Assembly: GCF_029961185.1 (NCBI RefSeq)
Contig: NZ_JASBQQ010000010.1
Location: 1-64,000 of the forward strand
Source of the DNA: Albidovulum aestuarii
Lineage (GTDB): Bacteria; Pseudomonadota; Alphaproteobacteria; Rhodobacterales; Rhodobacteraceae
Reading direction: 5' to 3'
DNA length: 64,000 nt
Part shown: piece by piece, positions 45,728 through 54,556 of the stretch
How the letters are laid out: each line of letters opens with the position of its first letter
How positions within the stretch are numbered: position 1 is the stretch's first letter
Position numbers and translations under genes: made by a program
The notes under the pieces: model-generated
Seen by the model: the letters and a program-made list of their open reading frames with translations, nothing else
Told to the model about the DNA's origin: nothing
Databases searched by the model: none

Positions 45728-46067
45728 CTTTACTCTCGTGAAAAGTGGTTTGGCGAGCCTACTACAACCCCAGCATGTAAAATGTTCCTTAGCGGACCTA
45801 TTCGATCAACTCCCCGATTATGATGGGGGTGAACTTTATAACATATTGATTTTATTTGATTCGTGAGTGAGTTTCGTTATCATTTCGAAAATCCAGGGTA
45901 ATTAAATGGCCCCGAAAGACTGAACGCGGAGCGGTTTTTAGTATCTTGGCCACCGCGATTGCCGCCAGAACTCTGTCGCACATATTGACGCCAGTGCCGC
46001 ACAATATGCGGCACTGGTTCCCATTCCGTATTTCCAGCCGTCCGAAATGACGCCGCCAGTCGCGTGA
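45728..46067. promoter_or_regulatory. 340-nt intergenic region between the luxR operon and ccr
   Basis: No gene is visible. The first half (45728-45910) is much AT-richer than the rest of the window, as expected for a promoter of the luxR operon reading left; TATAA at about 45836-45840 could be part of a -10. The second half contains the hairpin at 45991-46017. The lux-box type dyad expected for a LuxR target is not clear by eye. Confidence 0.5.
45991..46017 (-). terminator. hairpin behind ccr
   Basis: A perfect stem of 11 bp, CCAGTGCCGCA / TGCGGCACTGG, with loop CAATA. It lies about 50 nt downstream of the ccr stop on the minus strand. No T-run follows, so it is a terminator candidate or a 3' stabiliser. 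Confidence 0.5.
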
Positions 46068-47360
46068 TCAGCCCCGCCGACCCGCCTCCAAAGCGTCCTC
46101 GAAGGTCCGGAGCCCGGTACGCGGCGCCTGCACCAGCACCGCCATATTGCCCGGCTTGTGCTCGTTCCGGCGCATCTTCATATGCGCGGCCGGAATTTCA
46201 TCCCAGGGGAAGACCTCGGACATGCAGGGATCGAGACGGCGCTCCAGCATCAGCTTGTTCGCGGCCGAGGCCTGCGCGAGATGCGCGAAATGCGAGCCCT
46301 GGAGGCGCTTCTGATGCATCCACATGTAGCGCACGTCGAAGGTGCAGTTGAAACCCGAGGTACCGGCGCAGATCACGACCATGCCGCCCTTCTTGCAGAC
46401 CAGAGACGAGACCGGGAAGGTCGCCTCGCCGGGATGCTCAAAGACCATGTCAACATTGACGCCCTTGCCGGTGATGTCCCAGATCGCCTTGCCGAACTTG
46501 CGCGCCTCTTTCAGCCATGCGTTGTATTCGGGGCTGTTGACCTTGGGCAGTTGTCCCCAGCACTTGAAATCGTTGCGGTTGATCACGCCCTTGGCGCCCA
46601 GCCCCATGACGAAGTCGCGCTTGCTCTCGTCGCTGATCACCCCGATCGCGTTGCCGCCCGCCGTATTGATGAGCTGAATCGCGTAAGAGCCGAGACCGCC
46701 CGACGCGCCCCAGACCAGCACGTTCTGGCCCGGCTGAAGGTCATGCGGCGCGTGGCCGAAGAGCATCCGGTAGGCTGTGGCCAGCGTCAGCGTGTAGCAG
46801 GCGGATTCTTCCCAGGTCAGGTGCTTGGGACGCGGCATCAACTGCTGCGCCTGCACGCGGGTGAACTGCGAAAACGATCCGTCGCCGGTCTCATAGCCCC
46901 AGATCCGCTGGCTTGGCGAAAACATCGGGTCGCCGCCATTGCAGTGTTCGTCGTCGCCATCATCCTGGTTGCAGTGGATGACGACCTCGTCGCCGACCTT
47001 CCAGCGCTTGACCTTCTCGCCCACGGCCCAGACGATGCCCGAGGCATCGGACCCGGCGATGTGATAATCCTGCTTGTGCACATCGAAGGGGCTGATCGGC
47101 TCACCCCGGCTGGCCCAGACGCCGTTGTAGTTGACGCCCGCCGCCATCACCAGAACCAGCACCTCGTTGCTGTCCAGCTTCCAGGTATCGACGACCTCGA
47201 CCTGCATCGCGGTTTCGGGCTCGCCATGGCGCTCGCGCCGGATCGCCCAGGCATACATCTGCTTCGGCACATGGCCCAAAGGCGGCATCTCGCCGATCTC
47301 GTAGAGGTCTTTTTCGGGCGCGTCGTAGGGCGCGATTTCGGTTTGCGTATCCAAGGCCAT
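46068..47360 (-). CDS. ccrA: crotonyl-CoA carboxylase/reductase
   Basis: Reductively carboxylates crotonyl-CoA to (2S)-ethylmalonyl-CoA with NADPH and CO2, the key step of the ethylmalonyl-CoA pathway of acetyl-CoA assimilation. The 430-residue MDR-family protein has a GroES-like N-terminal domain and a Rossmann domain with VLVWGASGGLGSYAIQLINTAGGNAIGVIS. Ccr-specific segments include GVNYNGVWASRGEPISPFDVHKQDYHIAGSDASG and FEHPGEATFPVSSLVCKKGGMVVICAGT. The partner ecm is about 2.5 kb away on the other strand. Confidence 0.96.
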   Translation of the reverse strand: MALDTQTEIAPYDAPEKDLYEIGEMPPLGHVPKQMYAWAIRRERHGEPETAMQVEVVDTWKLDSNEVLVLVMAAGVNYNGVWASRGEPISPFDVHKQDYHIAGSDASGIVWAVGEKVKRWKVGDEVVIHCNQDDGDDEHCNGGDPMFSPSQRIWGYETGDGSFSQFTRVQAQQLMPRPKHLTWEESACYTLTLATAYRMLFGHAPHDLQPGQNVLVWGASGGLGSYAIQLINTAGGNAIGVISDESKRDFVMGLGAKGVINRNDFKCWGQLPKVNSPEYNAWLKEARKFGKAIWDITGKGVNVDMVFEHPGEATFPVSSLVCKKGGMVVICAGTSGFNCTFDVRYMWMHQKRLQGSHFAHLAQASAANKLMLERRLDPCMSEVFPWDEIPAAHMKMRRNEHKPGNMAVLVQAPRTGLRTFEDALEAGRRG

Positions 47361-47456
47361 CTACCTCTCCTGACATCTTCGCCGCATCGCAGAATCAACG
47401 CGGGCTCAAGGCATGGAATAGGATCGGCGCGGTAACATTGCAATAGGTTGCGGTAG

Positions 47457-48896
47457 TTATTTTGTAATTTTATGTCCCGCCGGATGACGAACGTTGCGTT
47501 TCGGCGGGATTTTCCCGGTTTTTGATGCCGCAGGTGCAGCAAGATGCTGCTCTACGGCGGCGGCATAGAACCCGATCAGCGCCCGGTCCTTCGGCGGCAC
47601 GGTGATCCGCCCGCCCTCGCGCCGCACGATCTTGCGCAAGGTCAGGATGTCCAGCGCCCGCTTGACCGCCTTGTCCACCGACCCGTCCGGCAGTTCAAGA
47701 TACGCACCCGCCGCGCCAAGGCGCTCCGCCAGCGCCTCCACCCGCTTGGTCAACGCATCCATCGGCAGATCCGTATCCTCGCCTATGGCGGCCGAAATCA
47801 GCGGCACCGGCAGGACCGAGACATTGCGGGCGATGCGCGCCATCATCTCGTCGGCCAGCTCGGCGGTCACATCCTCATGCGGAACGCGCAGGAACTCGGC
47901 CAGCGACAAAGGCGCGCCGAAACTGACCGAGGCCACGCCGAATTTCTCGAACCGCCCGCTCAGCACGCGGCGTACCTGCCGCCCGACGAATTTAAGGATC
48001 GACCAGAAAGAGGCGCGGAACCGCCGGACTCCCATCGCATGGGCCGCGACCAGAACCCGGTCCTCGATGATCCGGTCATAGGACAGCGAGACCGGCACGA
48101 AGACGACATCCCGCCCGCCCTCGCGGTAGCCATCGACGATATAGGACAGGATCCCAAGCTTCGGCGTGCCGACCCGGCCATCGAGGCTCAGCCCCCCTTC
48201 GGGAAAGATCGCCTGTGTCACGCCCTCTTCAGTGGCCATCTGTACATAACGCGCCAGCACCCGGCGATAGAGTTGGTTGCCGGACTTGCGCCGGATGAAA
48301 TAGGCCCCCGCCGAGCGGATCAGCCACGACAAAGGCCAGACCCGCGCCCATTCTCCAACCGCGTAGGACAGGGCAGAGCGGCTGGCGGCAAGATAGGTCA
48401 CCAGCACGTAATCCATGTTCGACCGGTGGTTCATGACGAAAACCACCGTGTCGCCCTTGTCGATCCCGGCAATCGCCTCCGCATCGAACTGCCCGACCCG
48501 GACGCGGTAGATCAGACGCGCCAGCCATTTCGCCGCCCGCGCAGCAAAGCCGAAATACACCGAAGCCGAAAAGCCCGGCACGATCTCGCGCGCATAGCGC
48601 CGCGCGCGTTCAAGATGCACGGTTTCGGGAATGCCCGTCTCGGCCGCCTCTGCCGCGATTGCCTCGGCCACTTTCGGGTCATGGGCCAGCCGGATGATCA
48701 TGTCGGGCCGCTTCATCAGCTTAAAGGGCTGGATCGGCCGTTCCAACCGCGTGTTCAGCTTGGCCACAACCCGCTCCATCCGGTGGCGAAAGAACCAGCG
48801 CACCGACGGAAACAGGAAATGCGATGCGAACGTCACCCCGGCGAAGACGAGGATCAGCACGAAAAGCCAAAGGGGCAGCGTCACCGGTTGCAGCAT
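47457..48896 (-). CDS. glycerol-3-phosphate/1-acylglycerol-3-phosphate acyltransferase-like protein
   Basis: A 479-residue inner-membrane-associated acyltransferase. One N-terminal membrane helix (about 7-27) is followed by the PlsC/PlsB-type core with the HX4D motif N-H-R-S-N-M-D (about 156-162) and the FPEGGLSLDGR motif (about 226-236). The length is larger than PlsC and resembles a PlsB-like short acyltransferase. Whether it acts first or second in phospholipid synthesis cannot be decided here. Confidence 0.85.
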   Translation of the reverse strand: MLQPVTLPLWLFVLILVFAGVTFASHFLFPSVRWFFRHRMERVVAKLNTRLERPIQPFKLMKRPDMIIRLAHDPKVAEAIAAEAAETGIPETVHLERARRYAREIVPGFSASVYFGFAARAAKWLARLIYRVRVGQFDAEAIAGIDKGDTVVFVMNHRSNMDYVLVTYLAASRSALSYAVGEWARVWPLSWLIRSAGAYFIRRKSGNQLYRRVLARYVQMATEEGVTQAIFPEGGLSLDGRVGTPKLGILSYIVDGYREGGRDVVFVPVSLSYDRIIEDRVLVAAHAMGVRRFRASFWSILKFVGRQVRRVLSGRFEKFGVASVSFGAPLSLAEFLRVPHEDVTAELADEMMARIARNVSVLPVPLISAAIGEDTDLPMDALTKRVEALAERLGAAGAYLELPDGSVDKAVKRALDILTLRKIVRREGGRITVPPKDRALIGFYAAAVEQHLAAPAASKTGKIPPKRNVRHPAGHKITK

Positions 48897-49064
48897 CGTG
48901 AGGAAAACTGGCAGGAAATCCGCGTCACGTAAATCGCGGACATCAGACCACGGGAAATCCGCAAAGTTTCACAGGGCCAGTGCAACCTTTGAGACTGTCC
49001 ATACCCGCTCAGTCCGCTACCATCTCCCTTTCAAAAAAGTAACAGCAACAGGGAGGCACTCGAT

Positions 49065-49691
49065 ATGACGATGCGCATCATTCTGGCCGCCGCGATGGCA
49101 CTCGGGGCAAGCACCGCAACCGCGCAGGATGCAGGGATGAGCTTCTTCATCACCAGCGAAAACCCCGGCACTGGCGGCAATTTTGGCGGGATCGAAGGTG
49201 CGGATGCTCATTGCGCCGCGCTTGCCGAGGCGGCGGGTGTCTCTGGCAAGTCATGGCACGCTTACCTCTCGACCAGCAGTGAGAATGCCCGCGACCGGAT
49301 CGGTGCCGGGCCGTGGATGAACGCCGCAGGCGTCACCATCGCCGAAAGCGTGGACCAGTTGCACAGCGCCGACAACAACCTGACCAAAGAAACCGGCCTG
49401 AATGAGAAGGGTGAGGTCGTGAACGGGCGCGGCGACAGCCCGAACCGCCACGATATCCTGACCGGGTCTCTGCCGGACGGCACAGTGGCCGAGGGCGCGA
49501 CTTGCGAGGATTGGACCTCGGATGCCGAGACCACCGCTGGCATGGTTGGCCATCACGACCGGATGGGCCTCGACGAATCGGACGCCGCGAAATCGTGGAA
49601 CTCCTCGCATTCCTCGCGCGGCGGATGCGGGCTGGAGGCCTTGCGCGGCACCGGTGGTGACGGGCTCCTGTACTGTTTCGCCTCGAACTGA
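49065..49691 (+). CDS. exported lectin-like protein (DUF1554/C-type-lectin-like fold)
   Basis: A 208-residue protein. A signal peptide ends near TATAQ (about residue 21). The mature part shows an early segment FFITSENPGTGGNFGGIEGADAHC and further Cys residues in EGATCED, RGGCGLEA and YCFASN, with conserved WMNAAGV, as seen in exported proteins commonly annotated lectin or DUF1554. It has no membrane anchor. The ligand is not known. It starts at 49065 with GGGAGG upstream. Confidence 0.75.
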   Translation: MTMRIILAAAMALGASTATAQDAGMSFFITSENPGTGGNFGGIEGADAHCAALAEAAGVSGKSWHAYLSTSSENARDRIGAGPWMNAAGVTIAESVDQLHSADNNLTKETGLNEKGEVVNGRGDSPNRHDILTGSLPDGTVAEGATCEDWTSDAETTAGMVGHHDRMGLDESDAAKSWNSSHSSRGGCGLEALRGTGGDGLLYCFASN

Positions 49692-49709
49692 CCGTTTCGA
49701 AAGCCTTGG

Positions 49710-49746
49710 TGCTGCGGTGCGGCTCTGAATTTTTTGCACCGCAGCA
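49710..49746 (+). promoter_or_regulatory. inverted repeat between the lectin-like gene and ecm
   Basis: Perfect 11-bp arms TGCTGCGGTGC (49710-49720) and GCACCGCAGCA (49736-49746) with a 15-nt loop containing a T-run. It could be a factor-binding dyad in the ecm leader or a terminator of the upstream gene. T-rich loop rather than tail argues against a simple terminator. Confidence 0.5.
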
Positions 49747-49814
49747 TCTGGACGCGCAACATTCTTCCGTCTAGGTTCGCCACCAAGGAATTATGTTGCC
49801 GCGAGGTTTTGCCA

Positions 49815-51785
49815 ATGACCGTCCAGAACGAGCGTGATCGCCCCTGGCTGTTCCGCACCTATGCGGGCCATTCGACGGCAGAAAAGTCGAACGCGCTCTA
49901 CCGCGCGAACCTCGCCAAGGGGCAGACAGGCTTGTCGGTCGCCTTCGACCTGCCGACCCAGACCGGCTATGACAGCGACCATGAGCTTGCCAAGGGCGAG
50001 GTCGGCAAGGTCGGTGTACCGGTCTGCCATCTCGGCGACATGCGGACCCTGTTCAAGGACATTCCCCTTGAGCAGATGAACACCTCGATGACGATCAACG
50101 CGACCGCGCCGTGGCTTCTGGCGCTCTACATCGCGGTGGCCGAGGAACAGGGGGCCGATGTCGCGGCCCTGCAAGGCACCGTGCAGAACGATCTGGTGAA
50201 GGAATACCTCAGCCGAGGCACCTATATCTGCCCGCCGAAACCCTCCCTGAAGATGATCACCGATGTCGCGGCCTATACGGCGGAACACCTGCCGAAATGG
50301 AACCCGATGAATGTCTGTTCCTATCATCTGCAAGAGGCAGGCGCGACACCGGAACAGGAACTGGCCTTCGCCTTGGCCACCGGTATCGCGGTTCTTGACG
50401 GCCTCAAGGGCAAGGTCCCGGCCGAAGGCTTCCCCGCCATGGTCGGCCGCATTTCCTTTTTCGTGAACGCCGGCATCCGCTTTGTCACCGAGCTTTGCAA
50501 GATGCGCGCCTTCACCGAGCTCTGGGACGAGATCTGCCTTGAACGCTACGGGATCGAGGAAGAAAAATACCGCCGCTTCCGCTACGGCGTGCAGGTGAAC
50601 TCCCTCGGCCTGACCGAACAACAGCCCGAAAACAACGTCTACCGCATCCTGCTGGAAATGCTCGCGGTGACGCTCTCCAAAAACGCCCGCGCCCGGGCAG
50701 TTCAGCTTCCCGCCTGGAACGAGGCCCTTGGTCTGCCCCGCCCGTGGGACCAGCAATGGTCGCTCAGGATGCAGCAGATCCTTGCCTATGAAACCGACCT
50801 TCTGGAATATGGCGACCTTTTCGACGGCAACCCGGCGATCACCGCCAAGGTCGAGGCGCTGAAGGAAGGCGCGCGGGACGAGCTGAAGACGCTCGACGCC
50901 ATGGGCGGCGCCATCGCCGCAATCGACTACATGAAGGGGCGGCTCGTAGAGTCCAACTCCGAGCGTATCGCCCGGATCGAGGCGGGCGAGACCACCGTCG
51001 TCGGCGTGAACAAGTGGACAGAGGCCGAGCCTTCGCCCCTGACCGCGGGCGACGGATCGATCCTGACCGTCGATCCGGCGGTGGAGGTCGATCAGGTCGC
51101 GCGCCTCAACGACTGGCGCGGGGCCCGCGATCAGGGCACAGTCGATGCCGCACTCGCCGATCTGCGGGCCGCTGCCTCGGCGGGCCAGAATGTCATGCCC
51201 GCCTCCGTCGCCTGCGCCAAGGCGGGTGTCACCACCGGCGAATGGGCGGGCGTCATGCGCCAGGTCCATGGCCAGTACCGGGGGCCGACCGGCGTGTCGA
51301 AAAACCCCTCAAACCGCACCGAAGGGCTCGACGATATCCGCGATGCGGTGGATCAGGTCTCCACCCGGCTTGGCCGTCGCCTGTCGTTCCTCATGGGCAA
51401 GCCCGGCCTTGACGGCCATTCCAACGGCGCCGAACAGATCGCCGCCCGCGCCCGCGACTGCGGGATGGAGATCAACTACGAAGGCATCCGCCTGACACCC
51501 TCCGAGATTGTCGCGGCAGCGGGAGAGGCGGACGCCCATGTCGTCGGCCTCTCGATCCTGTCGGGCAGCCACCTGCCCCTGATTGCCGAGGTGATGGAGC
51601 GGATGCGCGAGGCGGGCCTTGGCCACATCCCCGTCGTCGTCGGCGGCATCATCCCCGACGAAGACGCCGCAAGGCTGCGCGAAATGGGCGTCGCCCGTGT
51701 CTATACGCCAAAGGATTTCGAACTGAACCGGATCATGTTCGACATCGTGGCGCTCGCCGAACCAAAAGCTGTAGCGGCAGAGTAA
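49815..51785 (+). CDS. ecm: ethylmalonyl-CoA mutase
   Basis: Adenosylcobalamin-dependent isomerase that converts ethylmalonyl-CoA to methylsuccinyl-CoA in the ethylmalonyl-CoA pathway (also called meaA). The 656-residue protein has the mutase barrel domain (GLSVAFDLPTQTGYDSDH near 42-59, ATAPWLLALYIAVAEEQG) and the C-terminal B12-binding domain with the D-x-H-x2-G motif in GLDGHSNG near 530, then VVGLSILSGSH. The subtype (Ecm rather than methylmalonyl-CoA mutase) is inferred from the MeaA-like length and N-terminus together with linked ccr. The start at 49815 (MTVQNERD) fits. Confidence 0.95.
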   Translation: MTVQNERDRPWLFRTYAGHSTAEKSNALYRANLAKGQTGLSVAFDLPTQTGYDSDHELAKGEVGKVGVPVCHLGDMRTLFKDIPLEQMNTSMTINATAPWLLALYIAVAEEQGADVAALQGTVQNDLVKEYLSRGTYICPPKPSLKMITDVAAYTAEHLPKWNPMNVCSYHLQEAGATPEQELAFALATGIAVLDGLKGKVPAEGFPAMVGRISFFVNAGIRFVTELCKMRAFTELWDEICLERYGIEEEKYRRFRYGVQVNSLGLTEQQPENNVYRILLEMLAVTLSKNARARAVQLPAWNEALGLPRPWDQQWSLRMQQILAYETDLLEYGDLFDGNPAITAKVEALKEGARDELKTLDAMGGAIAAIDYMKGRLVESNSERIARIEAGETTVVGVNKWTEAEPSPLTAGDGSILTVDPAVEVDQVARLNDWRGARDQGTVDAALADLRAAASAGQNVMPASVACAKAGVTTGEWAGVMRQVHGQYRGPTGVSKNPSNRTEGLDDIRDAVDQVSTRLGRRLSFLMGKPGLDGHSNGAEQIAARARDCGMEINYEGIRLTPSEIVAAAGEADAHVVGLSILSGSHLPLIAEVMERMREAGLGHIPVVVGGIIPDEDAARLREMGVARVYTPKDFELNRIMFDIVALAEPKAVAAE

Positions 51786-51800
51786 CGAGAGGGACACGCG

Positions 51801-52286
51801 GTGAAGCCCCGGGTATTTGCGGATGCGAACGAATCCCTTCTGACCGCCTATGAGGAAGAGGTTTCGGGCGAGGCCTATTTCGCCGCGCTTGCCGAACAGC
51901 ATGACGGCCGCGCCAGCGAAGCGCTGATGCTGATCGCCGAAATGGAGGTCGTGACCGCGCGCCTGTTCCGGCCCGTGCTCGACGCGGCGGGGCTGCATCC
52001 GCGCAGCGCCGAAGAGCTTGTGCGCGAAGGGCGCGACGACGCCGAAGCGTTGCGCGGCAGCAGCTGGACCGAATTTCTGACCAGCATGCGGGACGGCTAC
52101 GACGCCTATGTGACGGAGTTCAAAGGGATCCGCGCCGCCGTCAATCCCGACTTCCGCCCCCATGCCGACCTTCTGATCGCGCATGAAGTCGCGATCATCG
52201 ACTTCGCCCGGGCCGAACTGGCAGGCGACGGGAACAGCCTGTCCTACCTGCACCGCTATCTGGAAGAGGCGCGGTCTTTCGCGTGA
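51801..52286 (+). CDS. ferritin-like helical protein of unknown function
   Basis: A 161-residue, all-helical acidic protein. Glu-rich positions in EEEVSGEAYF, LIAEMEVVTARLF and HEVAIIDFARAE resemble the Glu/His ligands of ferritin-like four-helix proteins, but I cannot prove metal binding. The start is GTG at 51801 with GAGAGGG upstream, 15 nt behind ecm, so it is probably cotranscribed with it. Confidence 0.65.
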   Translation: MKPRVFADANESLLTAYEEEVSGEAYFAALAEQHDGRASEALMLIAEMEVVTARLFRPVLDAAGLHPRSAEELVREGRDDAEALRGSSWTEFLTSMRDGYDAYVTEFKGIRAAVNPDFRPHADLLIAHEVAIIDFARAELAGDGNSLSYLHRYLEEARSFA

Positions 52287-52384
52287 CCTTCATTAGGGTC
52301 GGCCCGTCACCGCGCCCGACACGTTGCCATACGTTTTGCCGACAGTTTGCCGACGCTTCGCCGATCGCGGATTTCCCGGTCCGG

Positions 52385-53194
52385 TCACGGGCTTCTTCCC
52401 CCGGTCGTCGCTGTAACCTCGTCGGCGGCGGCCCGCACCATTTCGCCGATCTCTCCGGTTCGCTCCAGCGGCAGACGGAAGGCAGGGCCCGAGACCGACA
52501 GCCCCGCCACCGGCTCGCCATAAGCATTGAAGATCGGGGCAGCGACGCAGCGCATCCCTTCTGCCCGCTCCTCGTCATCCAGCGCATATCCCCGCGCGCG
52601 GGTTGCGGCAAGGTCGGCCAGCAGGTCCTCAACCTCGCCCACGGACCGTTCGGTAAAACGCGGCAAGCCATTCTTTGCAATGGATAAAATCCGCGCCTCT
52701 GGATACCAGGCCAGAAGCGCCTTGCCGATGCCCGAGACATGCATCGGCCCCAGCGTGCCGGGCGGGAAGAAGGCGCGGATCGTCTCATGCGTCTCGACCT
52801 GGCTCAGGAACAGGACCTGATCGCGCATCTCGACACCCAGATTGGCCGTCTCGCCGGTCGCCCGCATCAGCCGGTCCATCACCGGCCGCGCCCGCTCAGC
52901 CACCTTGGTCCGGCGCAGAAAGGCCGACCCCACCCGAAACGCCCCGCCCCCCACATGCCAAAGCTGCCCGGGCTCCTCCATCTCGGCGAAACCATGGGTC
53001 TGGAACGTGGTCAGCACCCGGTAAACGGTCGGCGCCGACTGCCCCGTCCGGCTGGCGAGTTCCGACAGCGTCAGCCCGCCCGCCTCGCTGACCGAGGTCA
53101 GGATCATCAGTGCGCGGTCAAGCGACTGGATCGTATTGTCGGCCGTCTTGTCATGGAAACTTTTCGGGCGGCCCCGGGGGCGGGATTCGGCCAT
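52385..53194 (-). CDS. bhcR: IclR-family regulator of the beta-hydroxyaspartate cycle
   Basis: A 269-residue regulator with an N-terminal winged HTH (IQSLDRALMILTSVSEAGGLTLSELASRTGQSAPTVYRVLTTF, about 24-65) and a GAF-like IclR effector domain. It is divergent from bhcABCD, the arrangement described for BhcR in Paracoccus denitrificans, where it responds to glyoxylate. Assignment rests on the cluster context. The start at 53194 (MAESRPRGR) is preferred, with AAAGGG upstream; the frame extends 14 codons further. Confidence 0.9.
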   Translation of the reverse strand: MAESRPRGRPKSFHDKTADNTIQSLDRALMILTSVSEAGGLTLSELASRTGQSAPTVYRVLTTFQTHGFAEMEEPGQLWHVGGGAFRVGSAFLRRTKVAERARPVMDRLMRATGETANLGVEMRDQVLFLSQVETHETIRAFFPPGTLGPMHVSGIGKALLAWYPEARILSIAKNGLPRFTERSVGEVEDLLADLAATRARGYALDDEERAEGMRCVAAPIFNAYGEPVAGLSVSGPAFRLPLERTGEIGEMVRAAADEVTATTGGRSP

Positions 53195-53368
53195 TCTGGG
53201 CCCTTTCTTTGCATGATCGAAAAACGATTTCGACACATGAAAAACAAATTTTTCTTATTTTTCAATACGGAAAGTATATTTTTCACATTGCGAAAAATGT
53301 TTTCGAAAAAATTGCGCTCCGAGACGGCAAGAGTCTAAATTTGCAGCATCCCTGCAAAGAGGCACGCC
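53195..53368. promoter_or_regulatory. bhcR-bhcA intergenic region with several dyads
   Basis: A strikingly AT-rich block. Candidate operator dyads: CGAAA-N5-TTTCG at 53218-53232; ATTTTTC-N7-GAAAAAT at 53278-53298; CGAAAA-ATG-TTTTCG at 53291-53305, which overlaps TTTTCGAAAA at 53300-53309; and TTTGCAG-N5-CTGCAAA at 53340-53358 just before bhcA. These sit between the divergent start codons and are the natural sites for BhcR. The bhcA ATG at 53369 is preceded by AGAGG. Confidence 0.7.
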
Positions 53369-54556
53369 ATGTCCTTCCAGAACCCGGTCTTCATTCCCGG
53401 CCCGACGAATATCCCCGAGGCGATCCGCAAAGCTTGCGACATGCCGACGATCGACCACCGCTCGCCGCTCTTTGGCGAGATGCTGCACCCCGCGCGGGCC
53501 AATGTGCGACAGGTGCTACGGTCGGACTCGGCCGAGATCTTTCTCTTCCCCTCCACCGGCACCGGCGGCTGGGAAACCGCTTTGACCAACACGCTCTCGG
53601 CGGGCGACAAGGTCCTTGCCGCCCGGAATGGCATGTTCTCCCACCGCTGGATCGACATGTGCCGCCGCCATGGGCTGGAGGTCGAGGTGGTCGAAACGCC
53701 TTGGGGCGAGGGCATCCCCGCCGCCCGTTTCGAGGCGATCCTGACAGCCGACAAAGGCCATCAAATCAAGGCGGTTTTGGCGACGCATAATGAAACCGCG
53801 ACCGGTGTCCGCTCTGACATTGCCGCCGTCCGCCGGGCGATGGACAGCGCCAAGCACCCCGCGATGCTCTTCGTCGATGGCGTGTCCTCCATCGGCTCGA
53901 TGGAATTCCGCATGGACGACTGGGGTGTCGATATCGCCGTGACCGGCAGCCAGAAGGGCTTCATGCTGCCCGCAGGCCTCGCCATCCTCGGTTTTTCGGC
54001 CAAGGCAATGGCGGCGGGCAAGTCGGCCACCCTGCCCCGCACCTTCTTCGACATCCGCGACATGGAGAAAAGCTACGCCGCGAATGGCTATCCCTATACG
54101 CCCGCTGTCGGCCTTCTGAACGGGTTGAAGCTGGCCAGCGACATGCTTCTGGCTGAAGGGCTCGACAATGTCTTCGCCCGCCACCACCGCATCGCCGAAG
54201 GCGTGCGCCGCGCCGTCAATGCCTGGGGTCTGAAGCTTTGCGCTGCATCGCCCGACCTCTATTCCGATACGGTCAGCGCCATCCGCACGCCGGAGGGCTT
54301 CAACGCCACCGATATCGTCGCACGCGCCGCAAAGGAGTATGGTGTAGCTTTCGGAACGGGGCTCGGCGAGGTCGCGGGCAAGGTCTTCCGCATCGGGCAT
54401 CTCGGTTCGATGACCGATGTGATGGCCCTTTCCGGCATCGCCGCTGCCGAAATGGTCATGGCCGACCTTGGCCTGCCGATCCGACTCGGCTCTGGTGTCG
54501 CCGCCGCGCAGGATTGGTACCGCCACGGCGCGCCCGCAAAAAAGGCCGCTGCATGA
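53369..54556 (+). CDS. bhcA: aspartate-glyoxylate aminotransferase
   Basis: Transfers the amino group of aspartate to glyoxylate, giving glycine and oxaloacetate; the first step of the beta-hydroxyaspartate cycle. The 395-residue fold-type I PLP enzyme resembles serine-glyoxylate aminotransferase. Lys196 in TGSQKGFMLPAG is the PLP Schiff-base lysine, with LFVDGVSSIGS (PLP-ring Asp) upstream of it. The beginning PVFIPGPTNIPEAI is characteristic. It overlaps bhcB by 4 nt (ATGA). Specificity is inferred from the operon. Confidence 0.93.
   Translation: MSFQNPVFIPGPTNIPEAIRKACDMPTIDHRSPLFGEMLHPARANVRQVLRSDSAEIFLFPSTGTGGWETALTNTLSAGDKVLAARNGMFSHRWIDMCRRHGLEVEVVETPWGEGIPAARFEAILTADKGHQIKAVLATHNETATGVRSDIAAVRRAMDSAKHPAMLFVDGVSSIGSMEFRMDDWGVDIAVTGSQKGFMLPAGLAILGFSAKAMAAGKSATLPRTFFDIRDMEKSYAANGYPYTPAVGLLNGLKLASDMLLAEGLDNVFARHHRIAEGVRRAVNAWGLKLCAASPDLYSDTVSAIRTPEGFNATDIVARAAKEYGVAFGTGLGEVAGKVFRIGHLGSMTDVMALSGIAAAEMVMADLGLPIRLGSGVAAAQDWYRHGAPAKKAAA

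Noticed and set aside
49791-51269. 492-aa open frame on the - strand
   Set aside because: Antisense to ecm; no family resemblance.
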